NCBI GenBank assembly: GCA_964358855.1
Contig: CAYHQQ010000010.1
Span: forward strand, 1-64,000
Reading direction: 5' to 3'
Source: UBA2396 sp038042175
Lineage (GTDB): Bacteria > Planctomycetota > Phycisphaerae > Phycisphaerales > UBA1924
Length of the DNA stretch: 64,000 nt
The notes below the pieces were generated by a model. It was not told the DNA's origin. It made no database searches and worked only from the letters and a program-made list of their open reading frames with translations. Both the position numbers and the translations under genes were made by a program. Each line of letters starts with the position of its first letter. Position 1 is the first letter of the stretch. Shown here in pieces: positions 16,168 to 25,635 of this stretch.

Positions 16168-17781
16168 TCACAGGCCGGCGATGGCTTCTTTGGCGCGCTG
16201 GATGAGGGCGGAGTCGGGGGCTTTGGCCGCGGGGAGGTAGAGAGTGGATGCGGCGAGCATGTGGGGGCGCCAGGTGGGGGAGACGATGGAGATGTCCTCG
16301 AAGGCGGCGGCGGGGTATTTGTATTCGTGGGCTTCGGTGGCCTTGGTGTAGACCAGACGACGGGCGCCGGCGAGGAGGGCGGGTTTGCCCTCGTGGCGCT
16401 GGGCGTAGGCGAACGCGGCGCAGGCGGCGTGGTTGCGGCTGGTGCCGACCTGGGCGAGGATGCTTTCGGCGGCGGCGGCTGGGTCGCCTGGGATGTCGGC
16501 GGCGGCGAGGTCGAGGATGCTTGGGCCGGGGTTTTCTTGTCTGGAAAGGCCGGAGATGGAGGCGAAGTGGGCCATCCAGCCGACGCCCTGGAGCAGGATG
16601 AAGAGGCGCGTCTCGGGGGCGCGGGCCATTTTGAATGCGAAGTGAAGGGCGTTGACGGAGGTGACGGCGTGGACGGAGACGATGCCGGGGCGGCGGAGCA
16701 TGAACTCGGCGGCGGCGAGGTGGACGACATCCCAGATGGCGCCGGCGCGGGCTCTGGTGGCATGTTCGCCCTTGGCGAGCAGCAGGGTGACGGCATCGGT
16801 GCAGGCTTGCTTTGGATTGGCGGCACGGATGGGGGCGAGCAAGGCGGCGGCCATTGCGGCGTCGGCGCCGGGGTGTGGGGTGGAATCGTCGGCCCAGTCG
16901 GCGGGGAGCTGGGCGAGGTGGGCGCGGACGAGTTCATCGCTGATGGGATGGCACTGGTCGTCGAAGGCGATGCCGTTGTTTTGGGTCGTGGGGCCGTAGC
17001 CTGCGAGACTGCGTCCGAGAGATCTGAGGGCGGGCTCGGCGTGTTGCCAGCCGATGGTCTGGAGGGTTCGCCAGGTGTTGGCGACGAAGATGGCTTTGTG
17101 GCCGATGGGGCGGATGTCCTTGGCGCCCAGTCGCCAGAGTTCATCGAAGGCTTCGACGGCGCCGCATGTGCGGGCGATGCCGGCGAGGGCGAGCTCGGCG
17201 GCGGCGGGGTCCCAGGCGGCGATGGCGGCGCGGAGGGCGGCGATGGCCTCCTGGCCGGCGGGTGGGTCTTTGGCGAGGGCTTTCATTTTGCGGGGCTGGC
17301 TTCGCTGGGCGGCCTTGAAGGAGTCAAGGGCCCAGAAGAACGGGAGGAGGCGTTCGCTCGCTGGGGAGTCCAGGGCGAGCAGGTGCGCGGAGTTGATGAC
17401 GAAGACGCAGTGGAAGCCGAAGCCCGAGTTGCCCGAATCGACGTTGCGGATACCGGCGAGAAAGAGGGCGGCCATGAACGGCTTGTAGGTTGTGCCCGAG
17501 CGCAGGAGCTGGGCGGCGGCGTCGATGATCTTGTCGCGAGGCGTCTCTTCGATCAGGCGGACGATGGGTTCTATCTCGTCGCTGAAGCGGACGAGTTCGG
17601 GTTCGAAAGAGGCGTCGGCGGCCATGGCGTGGCCCATGGTCCCGATCGGCCCCAGGGTGCCCAGGAAGGCGGCGCCGGCGGTGGTGTGGAGGAAGGTGCG
17701 GCGGGTGAGGGCCAGGGGCGCGGCTTTGATGAATGGATGGCCCGAAGGGGAGGGACGGCGAGGGTCGGGTGTGGGTTGCAT
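16168..17781 (-). CDS. Tat-exported protein of unknown function
   Basis: A 537-residue protein with a twin-arginine signal (LTRRTFLHTTAGAAFLG at about residues 25-41) and a cleavable region ending near AMAAD. The mature protein is alanine-rich and helical. It has conserved-looking histidine and aromatic patches (SGFGFHCVFVINSAHLL, TQNNGIAFDDQCHPISDE, EAHEYKYPAAAFED) that suggest a metal- or cofactor-binding periplasmic enzyme; export through Tat also implies folding before export. I do not recognise the family. An AAGG lies eight bases before the ATG. It is followed by the AI-2E-family gene only after a divergent gap, so no operon is implied. Confidence 0.8.
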   Translation of the reverse strand: MQPTPDPRRPSPSGHPFIKAAPLALTRRTFLHTTAGAAFLGTLGPIGTMGHAMAADASFEPELVRFSDEIEPIVRLIEETPRDKIIDAAAQLLRSGTTYKPFMAALFLAGIRNVDSGNSGFGFHCVFVINSAHLLALDSPASERLLPFFWALDSFKAAQRSQPRKMKALAKDPPAGQEAIAALRAAIAAWDPAAAELALAGIARTCGAVEAFDELWRLGAKDIRPIGHKAIFVANTWRTLQTIGWQHAEPALRSLGRSLAGYGPTTQNNGIAFDDQCHPISDELVRAHLAQLPADWADDSTPHPGADAAMAAALLAPIRAANPKQACTDAVTLLLAKGEHATRARAGAIWDVVHLAAAEFMLRRPGIVSVHAVTSVNALHFAFKMARAPETRLFILLQGVGWMAHFASISGLSRQENPGPSILDLAAADIPGDPAAAAESILAQVGTSRNHAACAAFAYAQRHEGKPALLAGARRLVYTKATEAHEYKYPAAAFEDISIVSPTWRPHMLAASTLYLPAAKAPDSALIQRAKEAIAGL

Positions 17782-17889
17782 GAGAGGACCTTTCTGAGGC
17801 CGTCAGCATGGGGGAGGAGGAGCGTCGGCGAGAGAGCATATCGCGGGGACCGAGGAGCGGGCATGGGGCGGCTGCTCGGGAGCAATTGC

Positions 17890-19740
17890 TCATTTGGGGC
17901 CGGGTGCGGGGGCGTTGGCTGGTTGCACGGCCAGAATGGATTGCGCGAGCGCGACCACCTGTCGGCACGTTGATGCCTGCCGGGCGGAAGCGTCGGTGGC
18001 GTTGTCGGTGGGCGCTGGGCGATCGGTTGCGTCCGACGAGCAGGTCAGGACGATGACCTGCGTTTGTGGGGGACTGTGGCGCAGGGCTTTGCAGATTCGG
18101 CGTGTCTGGAGCTCGCCGGGTTGTCCGATGCTGCACACGACGACCAGTCTTACGCCTGGAGCCTGGGCGGCGGCGACTCGTTCGCTGACCAGGAGCGATC
18201 CGGGGATGACGGTGGCGACAACGCCTTCGCGGCGGAGCAACTCGCACAGGACGGCGGCGGCGGCCTCGTCGAGCGAGTCCTGCACGGGGAGGCACACGAC
18301 GCCTTCGGCGGTCCTTGCGGGGGCTGGGGCCGCTCGGGTGAGGTCGCGATCGGCCAGCCATTCGAGGGCGAGTTCGCGGGCCGAGGCGCCGATTCGCGTT
18401 GCCTGCGAGGCGGTGATCAGTCCGCGTTTGAGGTCGCCGCGAGTGGCCGCGAGGCTATCGATGACGACGGTCTGGACGACGTCGATGGGGTCGGCGTCGG
18501 CGGAGGTGGCGGCGAGAATAGATGCCGCTTCTTCCTCGTCGGCGCACAGGAGGCGCTGGTAGTACCTTGTGGATTCGGAGAGCACGGGCTCATCGCCCAG
18601 AAGGATTGAGAGCGAGCTGAAGTGAGGGATGTGCTTTGTGAACACGACGACGCAGACGGTCATGGGCACGGCGAGGATCAACCCGATGGGTCCCCAGACC
18701 CATGTCCAGAAGATGATCGCCAGGATGACGCCGAAGCTGGACAAGCCGGTGCTCGTTCCGTAGAGCCAGGGCTCGAGCACAACGTTGTTGAAGATGTCGA
18801 GAACCCCGAACAGCACGATGACCATGACGAGGTGGAACCAGCCATCGAAGACGGCGACGGCGATCGTTGCGGGAATGGCGGCGCCAAGCCACGGTCCGAT
18901 GATGGGGATGAATCGCAGTACTCCGGCCATGAGGCCGCAGAGAAGGGCGTTGGGCACCCCCAGGATCAGGAGCCCCAGGCCGACGGCGATGGCGAAGATG
19001 GTGTTGACCAGCAGCTGGGCGCGGAGGTACCTGCCGATGCGGGCGCCTGTCTCTTCGAGTGTCTGGGTGGTGAATCCGATCTGGTGGAGGCCCGCGAGGC
19101 GGATGATGCGATCGCGGATATTCTCGCGTGACATCAGCATCATCACCATGAGCAGGACAACGATGGCGGTTGAGGCGAGCGGTTGGGCGATCGATTTGAT
19201 GATCGCCCATTCCAAGGGGAGCTGGGTGGCGGGCCGGGTGTTGGTGGACGCGGGGGTGCTCGCCGGGTCCGCGATCACGGGGGGCGGTGAGATGGGCGGA
19301 GCGTCGGTCTCACGATTCACCCCGTCGTCGGGCGGCCGGCTCGGTCTGCGGAGGATTTCCTCGCCGATGCCCTTGAGCGTCTCTGCGACGCGACTCATGG
19401 CACCGCCCGGACCGGCCTCGATTGAGCGAACCTTGCGAACGATCGTGTCTCGATAGGTCGGGAGTTCGTCGGCGAGGCCGACGACCTGCTGGCCGACGAA
19501 CAACAGGCCGCTGCCAAGAATGCCCGTCACCAGCAGGGTCGCCAGCAGCACGGCGAGGGAGCGTCGCCGAACCCTGCGCTCGATCCAGGCCACGAGAGGA
19601 ATGACAACAAACGTCAGAAGGATGGCGAGCGCCACGGGAACCAGAATCTGACGCCCCAGGTACAGCACCGCGACGAACACGATCGCGTAGAGCAGGCTCA
19701 TGCGACGGTCGGTTGGCTCCGCTGGGTCTCGATCGTGCAC
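17890..19740 (-). CDS. AI-2E family transporter (PerM/TqsA type) with extra C-terminal domain
   Basis: A 616-residue membrane protein. The first 370 residues match the AI-2E exporter/PerM family: hydrophobic segments, then FIPIIGPWLGAAIPA and LEPWLYGTSTGLSSFGVILA, the most conserved part of the family. The family normally ends near 350-400 residues. Here about 230 extra soluble residues follow, beginning RYYQRLLCADEEEA. They contain a helical part and then a GVVCLPVQDSLDEAAAAVLC to VVVCSIG alpha/beta part that resembles a cobalamin-binding-like (MerR C-terminal type) fold. The GTG start is chosen for its AAGGGG Shine-Dalgarno; an ATG 39 bases downstream (19701) is the alternative. Transported substrate unknown. 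Confidence 0.87.
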   Translation of the reverse strand: MHDRDPAEPTDRRMSLLYAIVFVAVLYLGRQILVPVALAILLTFVVIPLVAWIERRVRRRSLAVLLATLLVTGILGSGLLFVGQQVVGLADELPTYRDTIVRKVRSIEAGPGGAMSRVAETLKGIGEEILRRPSRPPDDGVNRETDAPPISPPPVIADPASTPASTNTRPATQLPLEWAIIKSIAQPLASTAIVVLLMVMMLMSRENIRDRIIRLAGLHQIGFTTQTLEETGARIGRYLRAQLLVNTIFAIAVGLGLLILGVPNALLCGLMAGVLRFIPIIGPWLGAAIPATIAVAVFDGWFHLVMVIVLFGVLDIFNNVVLEPWLYGTSTGLSSFGVILAIIFWTWVWGPIGLILAVPMTVCVVVFTKHIPHFSSLSILLGDEPVLSESTRYYQRLLCADEEEAASILAATSADADPIDVVQTVVIDSLAATRGDLKRGLITASQATRIGASARELALEWLADRDLTRAAPAPARTAEGVVCLPVQDSLDEAAAAVLCELLRREGVVATVIPGSLLVSERVAAAQAPGVRLVVVCSIGQPGELQTRRICKALRHSPPQTQVIVLTCSSDATDRPAPTDNATDASARQASTCRQVVALAQSILAVQPANAPAPGPK

Positions 19741-19960
19741 TTGCGAGTCCCCTTTTCGCGGCCCGCGGTATGGTCGAAGAGCGCTGTTCAATACGTTTGC
19801 GGAACGTTGGAGGAAATATCCCTGCTCCGAAATCGCTCTTGGCGATCGGGCACGTGTGACCGTAGGTTGGTCTGGCGCATCATGCGGCCCAAGGGAAGGA
19901 CGAGCTGGCCCTGCGACCTTGCGGCTCGTAGCGCTTTGCTGCGGGCGTCTTGGAGGAGAG

Positions 19961-20950
19961 TTAGGGCCGAGCGGGCTGATTCTGCGTCACGAGGATCACG
20001 ACATTGCCGATCTTCTCGCCTGTTTCCACGAATCGGGTTGCTTGGACGATCTGGTCGAGGGGGTAGGTTCGGTCGATGACGGGGCGAAAGCGGCCGCTCT
20101 CGACAAGGCCTTTGAGATAGACCACTTCTTCTTTGCGATAGCGTGGGATCGGAAAGTACACCTTGATCTTCCCGCCAAAGAGCGCGGTTCGTAGCGCCTG
20201 GATCGGGTTTTGCAGCATGGGGCCAAGTTCCGAGGAGACGTAGATTCCGCCGGAGCGGATCAGGTGCCTGCATCGCGTCAGGGAGCTCTTGCCGACGGCG
20301 TCGAACACGACGTCGAAGGATTCATCGAGCGTGGTGAAATCTTCCTTTTTGTAGTCGATGACGCGGTCTGCTCCGAGGGATCTGACGATGTCGATGGCCT
20401 CGGTCTTGCACACGGCGGTCACGTGGGCTTTGTGGACTTTGGCGAGCTGGAGGCAGGCCGATCCGATTGCACCGGAAGCACCGTTGACCAGGACTTTCTT
20501 GTGGCGGTTGAAGTCGACGCGTCTGATCCACATCCCCGCGAGCATCGCGCCGTCGCAGATCACGGCGGCCTCTGCGAATGTGAGGTTCCGGGGTTTGTGG
20601 GCGACCGCTCCATCCTGGGGCATGCACATGTACTGGGCGTGGGAGCCGGGTGTTTCGTCCTGGGCGCGGCCAAAGACGGCGTCGCCCACCTTGAACAGCG
20701 TGACACCCCTGCCGATCTGCTCGATCTCGCCGGCGAATTCCGTGCCTGAGATTGGTCTTCGAGGCTTGGAGAGCCCGGCGAACAGTCTCACGATCCAGGG
20801 GCTTGCCGAGCGAAAGCCACAATCGGATCGATTGACCGTCGAGGCATGGACTTTGATGAGGATCTCGTTGTCCCTGGGCACGGGCTTCTCGACGTCCATC
20901 ACACGCAGGACCTCGGGGGGACCAAACCGCGTGTGAACGGCGGCTCTCAT
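19961..20950 (-). CDS. medium-chain NAD(P)-dependent alcohol dehydrogenase / quinone oxidoreductase family
   Basis: A 329-residue protein starting at ATG (MRAAVHTRFGPP, a common start in this family). The N-terminal GroES-like domain contains GTEFAGEIEQIG and KVGDAVFG. The Rossmann domain begins KVLVNGASGAIGSACLQLAK (nucleotide-binding AxGxxG type) and contains LGADRVIDYKKEDF. The usual zinc ligands are not evident, so this is closer to the zinc-independent quinone reductase/enoyl reductase branch. It is a cytosolic oxidoreductase of unknown substrate. No functional neighbour is obvious; it is divergent from the helicase gene. Confidence 0.9.
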   Translation of the reverse strand: MRAAVHTRFGPPEVLRVMDVEKPVPRDNEILIKVHASTVNRSDCGFRSASPWIVRLFAGLSKPRRPISGTEFAGEIEQIGRGVTLFKVGDAVFGRAQDETPGSHAQYMCMPQDGAVAHKPRNLTFAEAAVICDGAMLAGMWIRRVDFNRHKKVLVNGASGAIGSACLQLAKVHKAHVTAVCKTEAIDIVRSLGADRVIDYKKEDFTTLDESFDVVFDAVGKSSLTRCRHLIRSGGIYVSSELGPMLQNPIQALRTALFGGKIKVYFPIPRYRKEEVVYLKGLVESGRFRPVIDRTYPLDQIVQATRFVETGEKIGNVVILVTQNQPARP

Positions 20951-21141
20951 TGTGTGCTCTGTCGGCAATTCGGGTCACTTTCTGGGTGCGGGTGAGGCAA
21001 AACTTTCACTTCTGAGTGTGGGTCTTTGGAAATGCCCGGCGCGCGGGGTGCGCGGGAGCCTGGGGCGCGGAAAGGTATGGTCGGCGGCTGGTTGGCGTTG
21101 CAAATCTTGCGGGCGAGGTACACTGAGGGCCCGGAGCACGC

Positions 21142-24100
21142 ATGTCGACTGAATCTGTCCCCAATCGAATACTGGTGAGCATGCTCGATCGGCTGTACGC
21201 CGCGATCGTGAGCGGGCCGTCGATCAATTGTCGGCCGAGCTCGAGCCGTCTGCGCGTCGACCTTGCGGTGTTTGAGCGATTGGCGGACATGGCGCCGGGG
21301 CAGATTCTGGCGGAGTTGCTCTCTGAGCGTGGGGCGGTGAAGATCGCGGCGCGGGTTCCTGCTCCGCCGCAGCGGGTGGCGCGCCCGCAGGCGTCGGCAT
21401 CGGCCGAGCGACCTTCCCCTGACGAAGAGCCGGATGAAGTGCGCCGGCAGCGCAAGGCTCACGGCGAGCAGCAGGCGCTGCTCTCGAAGCTGCGGATTCT
21501 GGCCGAGGAATCGCAGACGTATCAGCAGGACACGGGGGCGCACGTGTTGTACGTCGGGTATCCGCTCTTGAGCATGCAATCGGGCGGCGGCGCTGCGAGT
21601 GCGCGCGTGGGCGGGCGGCAGATTCTGGCGCCGATCGCGTTCATTCCCGTGGACCTGGTCGTTCGAACGGGCCTTCCTGGCGGGGTGGAGATTCGGTGCC
21701 GCGAGGATGAGGTGGATCGCGTGATTCCCAACGAGAGCCTGCTCGCGTGGGTCGAGCGGCAGACGGGGCGGGAGTCGGGAGAGTTGTTCGCGGATGATCA
21801 GGGGCAGGATCCGCGGCGTGAGATCCGTTCGATCTGTGAGTACGTGACCAAGGCGCTGGGCCTGGAACTTCCGGCGTTTCTTTCGGTGGGTGGCGAGGGA
21901 GAGGAGAAGGGCAAGGACTCGTTGGAGGTTCAGCGTGTGGCGTCGGGCGACCAGTTGGGGGAGCCCTGCGTGCTGGCGAGTGCGGTGCTGGGGCTCTTTC
22001 CAACTTCGAAGCAGGGACTTCTGCGGGACACCAAGGCGATGATCGCCGGTGCGGCACTCGCAGGGCCGGTCGGGCGGTTTCTGCACGTCGTGGCGTCGAG
22101 CAGGGTCAGACCTGCGGCCCAGGGCGTGGGTGAGGATTCGCTGGGTGCACTTCCGTCTTCGCAGCGGAGGCTGGTGACGCAGGCGGATCCGTGTCAGGCG
22201 CGGGCGGTCGCGATGGCGAGGGAGTCGGAGGCGCTGGTGATTCATGGGCCGCCGGGGACGGGCAAGAGCCAGACGATCACGAACATCATCGCGGACCACT
22301 TGGCGCGTGGGGAGCGGGTGCTGTTTGTGTGCGACAAGCGGACGGCGCTGGACGTTGTGGCCAACCGGCTGGAGCATCTGGGGTTGGGGTCGCTCTGTGC
22401 GTTGGTGCACGATGCGCAGCGGGATCAGCGGGAGCTCTACAGGTCGATTCGCGAGCAGATCGAGGGGCTTGCTGATACGAAGGTGCCCGCGACGACTGAG
22501 CGGCAGCTTGCCGGCGCCGACACCGAGATTTCGGCGATCCACGCGGAGCTCACGCGGCTGCGTCAGGCGTTGATGGGGGCGACGGCGAGTGGCGGGGACT
22601 CGATCCACGAGCTTGTGGGGAAGTGGCTGGGCGCGACGCTTGCGTGTCTGTCGCGGACGCCCGTGGTTGTGCCGCTCGATGCGGCGTTGCTGCGGGGGGC
22701 GACGGCGGAGGAGTACGAGTCGCGCACGATCGAGATCCGGTCGTTGCTCAAGCACGCGGCCTCTTGTGGGTACTGGGCGAATCCGTGGGCGGGTGCGATC
22801 GGTGTCACGCTTCAGGCGTTCCTGGCGATGCCGATGGAGGGGGTCCGGGCGAAGCTTGGGGCGGCGCTTGCGGCGGCGGGGGCGTGTGATGCGACCGCGC
22901 ACGCGTCGATCCCGGCGTTTGTGGCGCAGGAGCTGCTGGAGACGCAGGCGAAGGATCGCGAGAGGCTTCTTGAGGCTCTGGCGAGGGCGATGGGGCATGG
23001 GGGGATTGCGGGCGTGTGGCTTGCGAAGGATGGCGAGGGCGTGAGGCGGGCATCCAAGTTGCTGGCGGAGGTCTCGACGCACCTGGAACGGTTGAAGGAA
23101 GCGACGCTGGATCCAGAGTTGGTGCTTGTGGTCCGCGAGAGGCCGCCGAGTGCGGCGCAGCTGGCGGCGTCGATCACGGCGCTTGAGGCGTACCTGACGG
23201 TTGCGCGATCGTGGCATTCGTTTGTGCATCTGGGCAAGCGCGGGGCGGCGAAGAAGGTGCTGGGGCCGCTGGGGTTCGTGCTCTCGCCCGAGGCGGCGGA
23301 GCGTGCCAGAGACTTCCTGTCGACCTTGCGCGCGGCACTTGTCGTGCGCTCGGTGCTGGATCAGTTTGAGGGGCGTGTGAGCACGGGACTGCCGGATGTT
23401 GTGGAGCTGGTGAGGGGCGCGGGGGCGCATGCCGACATGCTGGGCTTGTTGCGGCTTGTGGATGAGACGGCGTCGCTGCGCCCTTTGCGGAAGGACGTCG
23501 TGGGAGTGCTGGGTGGTGGGGGTGAGGACGGATTTTTGGATGGGCTGAGGCGCTCGAGATGTCGGGCCGAGGCGATTGGCGCCATGGAAAGTGAGTTGGA
23601 AGAGTCGGGGTTGTTTGCGCCGAAGTATCTGGACTCTGTGGATGGAGTGCTGCGGAGCGGGGGCGTGGTGTCGGGGCGGGTGGGCGCACTGGCGGCTGGG
23701 GCGCCCGGCATCGAGAATGTGCTTCGGGTGCGAGAGGGAGTGGCGGGCTTGCCGGGGACGCTGCAGGGAGCGATGGGGAGGATTCTGGCCGAGCCGGTCG
23801 ATGTGGAGGCGGCGCTTCTTGTGCTGCGACAGGGTGTTTTGGCCGCGGAGACGCGCGGGCGGATCGAGGGCTCGAGCGTCGTCGCGACGCTCGACGGGCA
23901 CCGGGTGCAGGCGCTCATCGACCGGTGGCGCGAGCTCGACGGGCTCAAGCACACGCTGGTGCGCGATTCGGTGATGGCAACGTGGGTCGGGCGTCAGCGG
24001 TCGCGGCTGCTCGCCGCGACGGGGTCGCGATTGAACAGCGAGGGGGCGGAATTGAGGCGGCGGGTGTCGTCGCGCGGGACGCACGCGCTACGCCTTCGCC

Positions 24101-25635
24101 AGGTGCTGGAGCTTGGGCGGGGCGTCGAGGGCGGGGATCCTTTGCTGGACCTGCGACCGGTGTGGATGGCGAGCCCCGAGACGGTGGCGCAGATCTTCGG
24201 GCGTGAGAGCACGTTTGACATCGTGGTGTTCGACGAGGCGAGCCAGTGCCGGCTGGAGGAGGCGCTGCCGGTGATCATGCGGGCGCGGCGTGTGGTGATC
24301 GCGGGGGATCCAAAGCAGCTGCCGCCTTCGCGGTTTTTCGAGGATTCTTCGCTGGCGGAGAGCAATTCGGACGACATCGAGACGGATCAGGATCTCTTTG
24401 AGCAGCAGCAGTCGGAGGTCGAGGATCTGCTGTCGGCGTCGCTCAATCTCGATCTGCAGCAGACGTATCTCGACGTGCACTATCGGTCGCGCAACGCGGA
24501 TCTGATCGCGTTCTCGAACGAGCAGTTCTACGGGTCGAGGCTCCAGCCGATCCCGGGGCATCCGGCGAATCGGACGCGGTATGCGCCGCTCACGCTGTAC
24601 AACGTGGGGGGCGTGTACGAGGATCGCACGAATCTGGTGGAGGCGGAGCAGGTCGTCAAGATCGTGCGAGACCTGCTGAGGCGCGCCCAGCCGCCGAGCA
24701 TCGGCGTGGGGTGTTTCAACGTCGCCCAGCGGGATTTGATCGTGGAGCGGCTCGATGAGGCGGCGGCGGCGGACTCGTGGTTTGCGGGGGCGCTGGCGGC
24801 GGCGCGGGTGCGGAGGGGCGAGGGGTCGTTTGAGGGGCTGTTTGTCAAGAACCTGGAGAATGTGCAGGGGGACGAGCGCGACCACATCATCATCTCGACG
24901 ACGTATGGGCCTGATCCGTCGGGGAAGTTCTATCGGAGGTTCGGGCCTTTGGCGATGCCCGGGGGCGGGCGACGGCTCAACGTGCTGGTGACGCGGGCGC
25001 GGTGCGAGGTGCACCTGGTGAGCTCGATTCCGCCGGCGGTCTATCGATCGTTGCCGCCGGTGGAGCAGGGGCAAACGCCGGGGGGCGGGTGGCTGTTGTT
25101 CTCCTACCTGAACTATGCCGAGCGACTGGCGAGGTTGTATGAACTGGCCCACCTCGCGGAGAACGCGGATGTTGCGTCCACGGAGGGCGAGGGGGCTGCC
25201 CAGGGCGCGGGTGGTGAAGAGGCGGATGCACGGGAGCAGGGCGATTCGGTTGAGGCGGGGGCGACGCTGAGGCTGCGGGAATCGCGGAGTGCGTCGGTCC
25301 TGGCGGCATCGCTGGGGCGGGCGCTGGTTGAGCGGGCAGCGGTGGGCGGAACGGTGCACTGGGGCAACGAGGGGTTCTGCGTCGACATCGCGATGGACCA
25401 TCCGACGCGGGCGGATGATGTGACGATCGGGGTGTTGACGGATTTTTCCAGGTTTGACCTGGCGGGCGATCACGTGGAGTGGGACAGCTTCAGCACGGCG
25501 GTGTTGCGGGACCAGGGGTGGGCGCTGCACAGGGTGTGGAGCCCGGCGATTTTCCGGGACCTGCAGGGGAGTCTGGACAGTCTGGCCGAGAAGGCGGCGG
25601 CGGAGGGGGCCAAGCCTCGCAAGGAGGCGCTGTGA
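21142..25635 (+). CDS. DUF4011-type superfamily 1 helicase with C-terminal nuclease-like domain
   Basis: A 1497-residue cytosolic protein. The N-terminal 350 residues resemble DUF4011 (SGPSINCRPSSSRLRVDL). Walker A GPPGTGKSQT begins near residue 370, Walker B VVFDEASQ near 1025, then GDPKQLPPS, and the late helicase motif LNVLVTRAR near 1278. A long helical insertion separates the two RecA halves. The last 115 residues (from about 1382) resemble the MTES_1575-type restriction-endonuclease fold (WGNEGFCVDIAM, RDQGWALHRVWSP). The usual Glu-x-Asp of that domain seems replaced by LTD, so cleavage activity is doubtful. Large helicases of this kind occur in defence and DNA-repair contexts. A GGAG lies five bases before the ATG. 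Its end overlaps the next gene. Confidence 0.87.
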   Translation: MSTESVPNRILVSMLDRLYAAIVSGPSINCRPSSSRLRVDLAVFERLADMAPGQILAELLSERGAVKIAARVPAPPQRVARPQASASAERPSPDEEPDEVRRQRKAHGEQQALLSKLRILAEESQTYQQDTGAHVLYVGYPLLSMQSGGGAASARVGGRQILAPIAFIPVDLVVRTGLPGGVEIRCREDEVDRVIPNESLLAWVERQTGRESGELFADDQGQDPRREIRSICEYVTKALGLELPAFLSVGGEGEEKGKDSLEVQRVASGDQLGEPCVLASAVLGLFPTSKQGLLRDTKAMIAGAALAGPVGRFLHVVASSRVRPAAQGVGEDSLGALPSSQRRLVTQADPCQARAVAMARESEALVIHGPPGTGKSQTITNIIADHLARGERVLFVCDKRTALDVVANRLEHLGLGSLCALVHDAQRDQRELYRSIREQIEGLADTKVPATTERQLAGADTEISAIHAELTRLRQALMGATASGGDSIHELVGKWLGATLACLSRTPVVVPLDAALLRGATAEEYESRTIEIRSLLKHAASCGYWANPWAGAIGVTLQAFLAMPMEGVRAKLGAALAAAGACDATAHASIPAFVAQELLETQAKDRERLLEALARAMGHGGIAGVWLAKDGEGVRRASKLLAEVSTHLERLKEATLDPELVLVVRERPPSAAQLAASITALEAYLTVARSWHSFVHLGKRGAAKKVLGPLGFVLSPEAAERARDFLSTLRAALVVRSVLDQFEGRVSTGLPDVVELVRGAGAHADMLGLLRLVDETASLRPLRKDVVGVLGGGGEDGFLDGLRRSRCRAEAIGAMESELEESGLFAPKYLDSVDGVLRSGGVVSGRVGALAAGAPGIENVLRVREGVAGLPGTLQGAMGRILAEPVDVEAALLVLRQGVLAAETRGRIEGSSVVATLDGHRVQALIDRWRELDGLKHTLVRDSVMATWVGRQRSRLLAATGSRLNSEGAELRRRVSSRGTHALRLRQVLELGRGVEGGDPLLDLRPVWMASPETVAQIFGRESTFDIVVFDEASQCRLEEALPVIMRARRVVIAGDPKQLPPSRFFEDSSLAESNSDDIETDQDLFEQQQSEVEDLLSASLNLDLQQTYLDVHYRSRNADLIAFSNEQFYGSRLQPIPGHPANRTRYAPLTLYNVGGVYEDRTNLVEAEQVVKIVRDLLRRAQPPSIGVGCFNVAQRDLIVERLDEAAAADSWFAGALAAARVRRGEGSFEGLFVKNLENVQGDERDHIIISTTYGPDPSGKFYRRFGPLAMPGGGRRLNVLVTRARCEVHLVSSIPPAVYRSLPPVEQGQTPGGGWLLFSYLNYAERLARLYELAHLAENADVASTEGEGAAQGAGGEEADAREQGDSVEAGATLRLRESRSASVLAASLGRALVERAAVGGTVHWGNEGFCVDIAMDHPTRADDVTIGVLTDFSRFDLAGDHVEWDSFSTAVLRDQGWALHRVWSPAIFRDLQGSLDSLAEKAAAEGAKPRKEAL

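Noticed and set aside
20947..24084. 1045-codon open frame on the minus strand under the helicase gene
   Set aside because: It is antisense to a protein with clear helicase motifs, is extremely Arg/His/Pro-rich, and has no domain. It is the usual shadow frame of GC-rich coding DNA.
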